A DNA stretch of 64,000 nucleotides from Caulobacteraceae bacterium (lineage in GTDB: Bacteria > Pseudomonadota > Alphaproteobacteria > Caulobacterales > Caulobacteraceae), in assembly GCA_030446805.1 (NCBI GenBank), contig JAUJMO010000001.1:1011241-1075240 (forward strand). Direction: 5' to 3'. A program made the translations under genes and the position numbers. The notes under the pieces are model-generated. The model saw only the letters and a program-made list of their open reading frames with translations, searched no databases and was not told the origin of the DNA. Shown here in pieces: positions 8,217 to 15,091 of this stretch (its first letter is position 1; each line of letters begins with the position of its first letter).

Positions 8217-9206
8217 TCACACGCCCTCCAGGGTCCCGAGCGCGCGCGCGGCGCCCACAAGGGCGGCATGCGGATGCAGCACCACCTCCGTGGGGATTGC
8301 CGCCAGGTAGGTGGCGAACCGACCCTTGTCCTCGAAACGGGCGCGGAAGGCGCCGGCGGAGGGGGTGGCCAGAAGCTTCTGCGAGACGCCGCCCGCGATC
8401 TGCACCCCACCCCGCGCCCCATAGGCTAGGGCGAAATCGCCCGCCACGGAGCCCAGGATGGCGCAGAACCGTTCGATGCAGGCCAGGGCATGAGGGTCGC
8501 GTTCCGCCGCCGCCGCCGTGATCGCGTCGGGCGTCAGGAAGGCTGCGGGACGGCCTTCGATGTGGGCGATCGCCTGGTGCAGATTGAGCAGGCCGGGGCC
8601 GGACAGGACGCGTTCGATCGAAACCCGCCCGTAGCGGAGCGCCAGGAAGCGCTGGACCTCGATCTCCATGCGATCCTGGGGCGCGAAAGCGGCGTGGCCG
8701 CCCTCCCCGACCAGCGCCGCCTCACGATGGCCGTCGCGCACCAGGGCGGAGACGCCGAAGCCCGTACCAGCTCCCATGACGGCGATGGTGCCCGCCACCC
8801 GCGACTCGGGCGCAGGACCGACCAACTGAAGGTCCGAACGGCTGAGCGCCGGCGCCGCGTAGGCGAGCGCGGCGTAGTCGTTGATCAGCCGCGCCGGTCC
8901 CCCGCCGGTCCAGCTGGACAGTTGAGCCTCCGTGATCGACCAGGGGTGGTTGGTCATGGCGACAGCCCCGTCCAGCACCGGGCCGGCTACAGCAATGGCG
9001 GCGCCGACCACGACCGCGCCCGGCGCCTTGTGCTTGAGGTAGAAGGACAGGGCCGCTTCAAAGCTGGGATGCTCGGCGCACTTCAGCGTCAGCGGAGCTT
9101 CAAACATCGGGCGCGCCTGGCCCGGACGCACCAGGGCCAGCCGGCAGTTGGTCCCGCCGATGTCGCCCACGAGCCGATAGGAGCCGCTGGCCAGATCAAG
9201 CATCAT
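8217..9206 (-). CDS. glk: Glucokinase
   Basis: This enzyme phosphorylates glucose to glucose 6-phosphate with ATP in the cytoplasm. The ATP-binding phosphate loop GDIGGTNCRLALV lies near the N-terminus, NDYAALAYA carries the likely catalytic Asp, and GAGTGFGVSALV and the GEGGHAAFAP segment are typical of bacterial Glk (ROK-like superfamily). The 329-residue length is normal. Two adjacent ATG codons (9206 and 9203) fit the start; an in-frame start at 9284 would add 26 residues outside the family. The 284 bases before it (9207-9490) show nothing convincing. Confidence 0.93.
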   Translation of the reverse strand: MMLDLASGSYRLVGDIGGTNCRLALVRPGQARPMFEAPLTLKCAEHPSFEAALSFYLKHKAPGAVVVGAAIAVAGPVLDGAVAMTNHPWSITEAQLSSWTGGGPARLINDYAALAYAAPALSRSDLQLVGPAPESRVAGTIAVMGAGTGFGVSALVRDGHREAALVGEGGHAAFAPQDRMEIEVQRFLALRYGRVSIERVLSGPGLLNLHQAIAHIEGRPAAFLTPDAITAAAAERDPHALACIERFCAILGSVAGDFALAYGARGGVQIAGGVSQKLLATPSAGAFRARFEDKGRFATYLAAIPTEVVLHPHAALVGAARALGTLEGV

Positions 9207-9490
9207 CGAACCTGGCGGTTCCGCCGTGTCCGGCGCGAAAGGCAGGCTCGGCGGGGCCGCGGCCAGCCTCCCTCGTACAGCCAATGGTCATGCAGAAGGC
9301 CAGAGCCTTGCGGCGTCTTCTCTCTCCGGAGCATGAACCCGCCGCGGTGGCCGCATCCGCGCGTCTCGGCGCCGCCGCTCCCACCGCCATTTCAGCGTTC
9401 AATCCTGTTCACGATCCACAACGCCGCGCCCGCCGCGATCCGTCAAGCTGCCCTGTCGGACCACGTCAGCAGGCGCCCGCGCGAGCGGCG

Positions 9491-9862
9491 CTAGAGCGGG
9501 GCCACCTCGGTCACCTTGTAGGTGAGCAGCCGGCCGTCTTCGTCGGTGACGCTCACATATTCGCCCACGGCGAACCGGTGCTGACCCAGGCGATGGATCG
9601 GCTCGTCATCGGCGGCGTCCTCGTCGTCATAGTCGAAGAACCAGGTCTGGCCGCGGCGGGCGAGACGACCTTCCTCCACATCGTCGTCGGGGGCGAAGCG
9701 GCGAACGGTGCACCGATTGCGCGCGGCCTGCCAGGCGGACTCGTCGAACATGCCGTCCGGCGTCAGCGGAGCGGTAAGCGTGTAGCCGCGATGGTCGTCG
9801 CCGTCGGCGAACTCCGTTCCGGGATTGCGCGCCATGCGCATGATGATGCGGGACAGACCCAT
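9491..9862 (-). CDS. Conserved hypothetical acidic protein
   Basis: The 123-residue product starts MGLSRIIMRMARNPGTEF and continues into a segment combining GYTLTAPLTPDG, CTVRRFAPDDD and a beta-rich C-terminus (FAVGEYVSVTDEDGRLLTYKV). It resembles a Caulobacterales-type conserved hypothetical protein. I chose the ATG at 9862 because the residues encoded upstream (to 9955) look like non-coding sequence. It is transcribed away from the HD hydrolase gene. No function is proposed. Confidence 0.65.
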   Translation of the reverse strand: MGLSRIIMRMARNPGTEFADGDDHRGYTLTAPLTPDGMFDESAWQAARNRCTVRRFAPDDDVEEGRLARRGQTWFFDYDDEDAADDEPIHRLGQHRFAVGEYVSVTDEDGRLLTYKVTEVAPL

Positions 9863-9984
9863 GCGAACTTCTCCGTCGGTGATGCGCGCCCAAAGACGGC
9901 CCTGGACGCCGGCGCCGTTGAACTCGCGACCGACCTCGCACATTGAGGCGGCCACGGCTTCCAGCTTGAGAGGGAAACGGCCGA

Positions 9985-10638
9985 GTGCGCAAAGGGCTGC
10001 GTGGAACCTCCGACAAGGGCGAGCCCCCGCGCGCCTGGCAGCGGATGTTGTCGGGACGGAGACTGGATCTGCTGGATCCCTCCCCGCTCGACGTGGAGAT
10101 CGAGGACATAGCGCACGGGCTCGCCAGGGTGGCGCGGTGGAACGGCCAGACGCTCGGGGAGCACGCCTTTTCCGTGGCCCAGCACAGCCTGGTGGTGGAG
10201 GAGATCGCCGCTCACCTCCGTCCGGGCTTGGAACCGCGCTGGCGGCTGGCGGCGCTGCTGCACGACGCGCCCGAGTATGTGATCGGCGATATGATCTCGC
10301 CCTTCAAGGCGGCCTTGGGGTTCGACTACAAGCGTTTCGAGGCGAGGCTGGAGACGGCGATCCACCTTCGCTTCGGCCTGCCCGCCCAGACGCCGGCGGA
10401 GATCAGGGACCTTATCAAAACGGCCGACCGGGCCTGCGCCGGCCTGGAGGCGGTTCAGTTGGCGGGCTTCGCGCCGGCCGAGGCCCTGAGGCTGTTCGGG
10501 CCGGCTCCGTCCGGCTGGGGCGCCGGTCTGACTCCCTTGAGCCCCTCCGCCGCCCAGAGGCGTTACCTGACCCGGTTCCATCTCCTGCTGGAAAGCCTAG
10601 GTCTCGAGCCCGGCGTGGACGCCTTGAACACCGAATGA
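9985..10638 (+). CDS. HD-domain hydrolase, YfbR/5'-nucleotidase-like
   Basis: The 217-residue protein carries the HD phosphohydrolase residues: His in GEHAFSVAQHS, the metal-binding HD pair in ALLHDAPEYVIGD, and a later Asp in IKTADRA. This layout matches bacterial HD hydrolases related to YfbR, which remove phosphate from deoxynucleoside monophosphates. The start is GTG at 9985. The stop overlaps the ATG of the NrtR-type regulator (ATGA), so the two are coupled. Regulation by an NAD-sensing neighbour makes a role in nucleotide or NAD salvage plausible, but this is inference. Confidence 0.85.
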   Translation: MRKGLRGTSDKGEPPRAWQRMLSGRRLDLLDPSPLDVEIEDIAHGLARVARWNGQTLGEHAFSVAQHSLVVEEIAAHLRPGLEPRWRLAALLHDAPEYVIGDMISPFKAALGFDYKRFEARLETAIHLRFGLPAQTPAEIRDLIKTADRACAGLEAVQLAGFAPAEALRLFGPAPSGWGAGLTPLSPSAAQRRYLTRFHLLLESLGLEPGVDALNTE

Positions 10639-11594
10639 GCCCGCCTGCCCGCCCGCGCGACGTCGTGATCGGCTTGTCGGCTGTGGTGGCGGCCCTGCGC
10701 GGCGGCGAGGCCTCCGTGTTGACCGTGCGGACGCGGGACGGCCTGGGGCTGCCGTTCGGACGGTTCGATCCCGACGGGCATCGGACCTTCGAACTGGCCC
10801 TGCGCGCCTTTGTGACGACCCAGACCGGGTTCAGCCTGGGCTATGTGGAGCAGCTCTACACCTTCGGGGACAAGGGCCGGGACGCGCCCGTGGCCGACCT
10901 GCACGGGCTGGACGCGGAGGCGGCGCGCATCGTCTCGGTCGGCTATCTGGCCCTGGCGCCGGCCGCGACCGAGGCCGCGACCGGCACGGCCTGGTCGCCC
11001 TGGTCGCGGTTCTTCCCTTGGGAGGACTGGCGGGGCGGCCGACCAGCGATCCTGGACACGGTGGTGGCGCCCGCCTTGCGCAGTTGGGCCGGGCAGGACG
11101 AGGGACGCTCCTCGCGCGCCCGGCTGTCTTTCGCCCTGAACGGCGTGGGCTGGAACGAGGAGCGGGTGCTGGAGCGCTATGAGCTGCTTTACGAGGCCGG
11201 TTTGGTCCACGAGGCGGTTCGGGATCGAGGCGGCTCCGCACCGTCTCCCGACGGCTTGGGCGACCCCATGATCTCCGACCACCGCCGGATCCTGGCCACC
11301 GCGCTGGGGCGGCTGCGCAGCAAGGTTCGCTACCGGCCGGTGATCTTCGAATTGATGCCGCCGGAGTTCACCCTTCTGGGGCTGCAGCGGGCGGCGGAGG
11401 CGATCGCGGGCGTGCGCCTGCACAAGCCTAATTTCCGGAGAACGGTTGAACGCAGCGGGCTGGTGGAGGGCCTGGGCCGGGTAGACGCGGCCGCCGGGGG
11501 GCGCCCCGCCGAACTGTTTCGTTTCAGACGCGAGGTGCTGGGAGCCCAGCCCGTGAGCGGCTTGTCGCTTCCAACGAGCCCGCGAGAGGGTTGA
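10635..11594 (+). CDS. NrtR-type regulator: degenerate NUDIX domain plus winged helix
   Basis: NrtR proteins sense ADP-ribose-type ligands with a NUDIX-like domain and repress NAD-metabolism genes. Residues 1-200 of this 319-residue protein resemble the NUDIX fold (VVAALRGGEASVL, GLPFGRFDPDGHRTFELALR), but the canonical GX5EX7REUXEEXGU box is not intact, which is common in NrtR. The C-terminal region has the family's winged-helix segment, FELMPPEFTLLGLQRAAEAI followed by KPNFRRTVE. The ATG at 10635 overlaps the HD-hydrolase stop. A strong hairpin terminator follows at 11605-11634. Confidence 0.8.
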   Translation: MSPPARPRDVVIGLSAVVAALRGGEASVLTVRTRDGLGLPFGRFDPDGHRTFELALRAFVTTQTGFSLGYVEQLYTFGDKGRDAPVADLHGLDAEAARIVSVGYLALAPAATEAATGTAWSPWSRFFPWEDWRGGRPAILDTVVAPALRSWAGQDEGRSSRARLSFALNGVGWNEERVLERYELLYEAGLVHEAVRDRGGSAPSPDGLGDPMISDHRRILATALGRLRSKVRYRPVIFELMPPEFTLLGLQRAAEAIAGVRLHKPNFRRTVERSGLVEGLGRVDAAAGGRPAELFRFRREVLGAQPVSGLSLPTSPREG

Positions 11595-11604
11595 GGACGC
11601 ATGA

Positions 11605-11634
11605 GAACGGCGCGCCCCGAAAGGCGCGCCGTTC
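11605..11634. terminator. Bidirectional hairpin terminator between convergent genes
   Basis: A perfect 12-bp stem (GAACGGCGCGCC and its complement) encloses a 6-base loop. It lies between the NrtR-type gene and the converging barrel-protein gene, so it can serve both. There is no T-run, as is common at high GC. Confidence 0.75.
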
Positions 11635-11656
11635 AGCAGGTCTGGCCTTTGCCGGA

Positions 11657-12274
11657 TTAGAACTTGCGGACGTAGGAGATGCTGAAGCTGTCGAACTCGG
11701 CGCCCTCGTCCTCGTCCGTGTCCAGGTTGAAGCGGGTGTACTCGCCGCGCACGCCGTTCAGCCCGTCGAAGAAGTACTGGCCGCCGCCGCCGAAGGCGAA
11801 GAAGTTGGCCTCGCCCTCCATCTGCTCGCTTTGGGAGAAGCCGCCGGCGCGGGCCGTGACCTCGAATTCCGAGGAAAGCCGACCGACGCCGACGCGGCCG
11901 AACAGGTCCGCGTTGGGGCTGACGGGCAGGAAGCCCACCCCATAGACGGCGGCTTCGCCGTTGATCTTGTAGTTGATGTCGGCCGTCACAGGCACGCGTT
12001 GGAAGGTGGTGGTGATGCTCTCTTCACTTTCGGTCACCCCGAAAGCCACTTCGCCCTCCACACCGACGTACGGGCCGAAACGGGCGCCCAGGCGACCGGT
12101 GATGGCGCCGGCGTCAAGGTCGATATCTTGGCCGAAGGTGCCGTCATCCTCCAGGGTCGTGGAGGCCTGGGTGTAACCGATGGCGCCATAGTACTGGACC
12201 GGTGCGGTTTGGGCCATGGCGGAGCCGCCGGACAGCAGAGCAACGGCGGCGGCCGCGCCAAACAGGAGCTTCAT
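11657..12274 (-). CDS. Outer-membrane beta-barrel protein, first of two tandem paralogues
   Basis: The 205-residue precursor has a signal peptide (MKLLFGAAAAVALLSGGSAMAQ) and alternating amphipathic strands. It ends with FSISYVRKF; a C-terminal Phe after alternating aromatics is the BAM recognition signal. It fits the small OmpA-like/porin-family barrel of about eight strands, without a peptidoglycan domain. The neighbouring gene 12507-13076 is a clear paralogue: both have the same leader style, similar ADYTRY/GEYTRF penultimate strands and an ISYVR.F ending. A shared 15-base motif lies 120 bases upstream of the start. Confidence 0.88.
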   Translation of the reverse strand: MKLLFGAAAAVALLSGGSAMAQTAPVQYYGAIGYTQASTTLEDDGTFGQDIDLDAGAITGRLGARFGPYVGVEGEVAFGVTESEESITTTFQRVPVTADINYKINGEAAVYGVGFLPVSPNADLFGRVGVGRLSSEFEVTARAGGFSQSEQMEGEANFFAFGGGGQYFFDGLNGVRGEYTRFNLDTDEDEGAEFDSFSISYVRKF

Positions 12275-12393
12275 GTTCAGTCCTTCTCTCGCCCGCGCCA
12301 GGTGACCGCGGCTTTCATTGCGGCCCGGCTAGGAGCCCTGCTTGCGGCCGATATGGAGCGCGTTCCTGACGCCACACGATCGCCTCGCAACGA

Positions 12394-12408
12394 TGCTTTT
12401 GTGCAACA
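12394..12408 (-). promoter_or_regulatory. Shared upstream motif, copy 1
   Basis: On the minus strand this reads TGTTGCACAAAAGCA. It ends 120 bases before the start of the barrel gene 11657-12274. A near-identical motif (13 of 15 bases) lies 118 bases before the paralogous gene. It could be a promoter element or an operator. Confidence 0.5.
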
Positions 12409-12461
12409 GTGGTTTCGATCGGGTTAAGGACGAGCGCAGCGTGCAGGATCGGTGAACCAGC

Positions 12462-12492
12462 GAGGGCGCGCTCCACGGACAAGTCCGCCCTC
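12462..12492. terminator. Likely hairpin terminator after the second barrel gene
   Basis: GAGGGCG (12462-12468) pairs with CGCCCTC (12486-12492), enclosing a loop that can itself form CGGAC/GTCCG. It lies 15 bases past the stop of the gene at 12507-13076. There is no T-run. Confidence 0.45.
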
Positions 12493-12506
12493 CTCAGCCG
12501 AGCGGA

Positions 12507-13076
12507 TCAGAACCGACGGACGTAGGAGATCCCGAGAGCGTCGGCGTCGGCGCCCCTCTCCTCACCGGTGTAGCGGGTGTAGTCGGCGCGGATGCCGTTC
12601 ACGCCGCCGAAGAAGTGCTGAACCCCGACCCCCAGGCCGAAGAGGGTCTGGGAGCCCCCGCCGCTGGCGTCGCCGGTCGAAGGGGTGACTTCGGACTCGA
12701 TCTCGATCAGACCCACGCCCACCCGCGCGAACAGCTCGGTGCGGGTTGTCACCGGGAGATAGCCCACCGCAAAGGCCGCAGCTTCATAGTTGAGCTTGCT
12801 GGTGATGGTGGTCGCGCCCAAGGATGCTTCCTTGTCCTGCACCCCGACCGCGAGCTCGGCTTCCAGGCCGAAGTTGGTGTTGAGCTTGGAGCCGAAACGG
12901 CCGGTCACCGTGCCGAGATCGAAATCCGCGTTGCTGACGTCCTGACCGCGGACCTGGTCGAGCGCGAAACTGGTGTAGCCGACGTTCAGGTAAGTTTCCT
13001 GGCCGAAGCCTTGAGCAAAGGTCGGCGAGGCGGCAAGCAGGCCGGCGGCGGCGGCGGCGGCGAAAAGGACTTTCAT
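12507..13076 (-). CDS. Outer-membrane beta-barrel protein, second tandem paralogue
   Basis: The 189-residue precursor has a signal peptide (MKVLFAAAAAAGLLAASPTFAQ), alternating strands such as EAELAVGVQD and LFGLGVGVQHFFGG, and the C-terminal LGISYVRRF, ending in Phe as expected for BAM-assembled barrels. It is a diverged duplicate of the next gene downstream (11657-12274), with the same direction and similar length. A 15-base motif shared with that gene lies 118 bases upstream. Substrate or ligand specificity cannot be read from the sequence. Confidence 0.88.
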   Translation of the reverse strand: MKVLFAAAAAAGLLAASPTFAQGFGQETYLNVGYTSFALDQVRGQDVSNADFDLGTVTGRFGSKLNTNFGLEAELAVGVQDKEASLGATTITSKLNYEAAAFAVGYLPVTTRTELFARVGVGLIEIESEVTPSTGDASGGGSQTLFGLGVGVQHFFGGVNGIRADYTRYTGEERGADADALGISYVRRF

Positions 13077-13193
13077 CTCATTTCCTTGAGTGATTTGCGC
13101 CGAGCCGACGCGATCCGAGGCAGCCCAACTAGGCGGGGAGCCCAGGCCGAAAAAGGGGCAGCCACCTGCGCCGGGATCAAGCTTCCTCGGCGG

Positions 13194-13208
13194 TGCTGTT
13201 ATGCAACA
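13194..13208 (-). promoter_or_regulatory. Shared upstream motif, copy 2
   Basis: On the minus strand this reads TGTTGCATAACAGCA, with TGTT-GCAT-AACA forming an inverted repeat. It ends 118 bases before the start of the gene at 12507-13076. It matches copy 1 in sequence and position. Confidence 0.5.
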
Positions 13209-13287
13209 CCGACCCTTCCCGGTCTCCGCCGTTAGCCTGCGCGGCGCAGGTCCCGTAAGCTACGGAACTGATCGAGAGGACGTCCGC

Positions 13288-14412
13288 TTGCGCCAAGCCG
13301 TCATCGCAGCCACCGGCCTGCACACCCCGGCCGAGAGCGTGTCCAACGCCGAGCTGGTGGCGGCCTTCAACGCCTTTGCGGAACGGTTCAACGCCCAGAA
13401 CGCCGGGGCCATCGCGTCGGGCGAGATCGCCGCCCTGGAGCCGTCTTCCGAGGGGTTCATCGAGAAGGCTTCGGGGATCAAGTCGCGCTACGTCGTAAAC
13501 AAGGCGGGCGTGCTGGATCCGGCGCGCATGGCGCCCGACCTGCCAGAGCGTCCGAACGAGGAGTTGTCCATCCTGGCCGAGATGGCCGTCCTGGCGGCGC
13601 GCGACGCGATTGCGGCCTGGGGCAAGCCCGCCTCCCTGCTCGGGGCGGTTCTTTGCGCGGCCAGCAACATGCAGCGCCCCTACCCCGCCATGGCGGTCGA
13701 GGTGCAAGGAGCGCTCGGCGTCGAGGGCTTCGGCTTCGACCTGAACGTGGCCTGCTCATCGGCCACCTTCGGCATCAAGACGGCGGTGGACTACATCGCC
13801 ACGGGGTCGGTCGACGCCGTGCTGGTGGTCAATCCGGAGATCACCTCGGCGCACCTGAACTTCCGCGACCGCGACAGCCATTTCATCTTCGGCGACGTCG
13901 CCACGGCGGTGATCGTGGAGCGAGCCGACCAGGCCACGGCCGGCTGGGAGGTGCTGGGGACACGGCTCAAGACCGTGTTCAGCAACAACATCCGCAACAA
14001 CTTCGGCTTCCTGAACAGCACCCACCCCCCGCGCGAGCGGCTTGCGCACCAGGACGATCGCCTGTTCGTCCAGCAGGGTCGAAAGGTGTTCAAGGAGGTG
14101 GTCCCCATGGTCAGCGCCATGATCCTGGAGCACGCAGGGGACCTGGGCGTCGATCCGCGCCGGCTCAAGCGGCTGTGGCTGCACCAGGCCAACATCAACA
14201 TGAACGATTTGATCGCCCGCCGCGTCCTGGGACGGGAGCCCACGCCGGAGGAGAACGTGATCATTCTGGACGAGTATGCGAACACCTCCTCAGCCGGTTC
14301 GATCATCGCCTTTCACAAGCACAACGCAGGCTTCGCGCCCGGCGAGACCGGTCTCCTATGCTCGTTCGGAGCGGGCTATTCGGCGGGCACGGTGTTCGTG
14401 CGCAAGCGTTGA
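13288..14412 (+). CDS. Beta-ketoacyl-ACP synthase III-like thiolase-fold enzyme
   Basis: The 374-residue enzyme has the KAS III catalytic triad: Cys156 in NVACSSATFG, His299 in LHQANINMN and Asn332 in EYANTSSAG. It condenses an acyl-CoA with malonyl-ACP or performs a related condensation. It is longer than housekeeping FabH (about 320 residues), with an N-terminal insertion around AFNAFAERFNAQNAG, so it may be an alternative initiator. I chose the TTG at 13288 because GAGAGGA lies seven bases upstream and the protein then begins at the family start (LRQAVIAATGLHTP); in-frame sequence before it has no family signal. Confidence 0.85.
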   Translation: MRQAVIAATGLHTPAESVSNAELVAAFNAFAERFNAQNAGAIASGEIAALEPSSEGFIEKASGIKSRYVVNKAGVLDPARMAPDLPERPNEELSILAEMAVLAARDAIAAWGKPASLLGAVLCAASNMQRPYPAMAVEVQGALGVEGFGFDLNVACSSATFGIKTAVDYIATGSVDAVLVVNPEITSAHLNFRDRDSHFIFGDVATAVIVERADQATAGWEVLGTRLKTVFSNNIRNNFGFLNSTHPPRERLAHQDDRLFVQQGRKVFKEVVPMVSAMILEHAGDLGVDPRRLKRLWLHQANINMNDLIARRVLGREPTPEENVIILDEYANTSSAGSIIAFHKHNAGFAPGETGLLCSFGAGYSAGTVFVRKR

Positions 14413-14653
14413 GCCCTGCCCAGACATCGCCCGGCCCCAAGGACCCCGCTAAGCACGAAAGCCCGTCCCGAAGCTCACGGACGAGGCCCGCCCCTGCCGG
14501 CGTTTCCGGTCTGCGCCGTCAAGGCGGCGTTAAGGAAAGCGGGCGACAACGCCCCTCGTGACCCTCGGCCGCCACATCGATTTGCTCGCGCGCGTCCTGG
14601 CCGCCAACGCCCTGCTGGTGGGCGCACGCGCCTGGTACGGAGTGCAGGCCGGG

Positions 14654-15091
14654 CTACGCTGAGGCCTTCACGTCCACCACGGCCAGCGTCACTCGCGAGA
14701 TGCAGACCAGCTTGTCGGCTTCATTGGTGATCCGCACCGTCCAGACTTGGGATGTGCGGCCCAGCGACTCGGGGCTGGCCCGGCCGTAGACCCAGCCCTC
14801 GACCGCCGGGCGGACGTGGTTGGCGTTGATCTCCATTCCCATGCAGGTCTTGCCGTCGGGCACGCAGCAGTCGCCGCCCCAGGCCGCCATGGTCTCGGCG
14901 AACGCGACCGAGGCGCCGCCGTGCAGGAAGCCGTAGGCCTGGCGGGTGCGCTCGTCCACGGGCATACGGCCGCGCACCCAGTCGTCGCCGGCCTCGAGGA
15001 ACTCCATGCCGAGCGCGCCGATCAAGGTGCCCTCGCGGCCAAGGGCGAACCGCTCTGCGGGGGAGACGCCCTCCCGCCAGATTGCGGGCAT
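14654..15091 (-). CDS. PaaI-type hotdog-fold thioesterase
   Basis: This 145-residue protein has the hotdog thioesterase signature: GFLHGGASVAFAETMAAWGG in the central helix and ANHVRPAVEGWVYG in the following strands. The family hydrolyses acyl-CoA or aromatic acyl-CoA thioesters. Its ATG overlaps the ppdK stop (TGATG), which indicates translational coupling. The acyl group is not predictable. The 241 bases between this gene and the KAS III-like gene contain no supported gene. Confidence 0.87.
   Translation of the reverse strand: MPAIWREGVSPAERFALGREGTLIGALGMEFLEAGDDWVRGRMPVDERTRQAYGFLHGGASVAFAETMAAWGGDCCVPDGKTCMGMEINANHVRPAVEGWVYGRASPESLGRTSQVWTVRITNEADKLVCISRVTLAVVDVKASA

Noticed and set aside
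9397-9410. GTTC-N6-GTTC, like a LexA box
   Set aside because: The spacer is six bases rather than seven and it is not placed before a gene start in a meaningful way.
14558-14662. A 34-codon frame starting GTG before the thioesterase gene end
   Set aside because: Short, no convincing ribosome-binding site and overlaps the thioesterase stop; cannot be supported.
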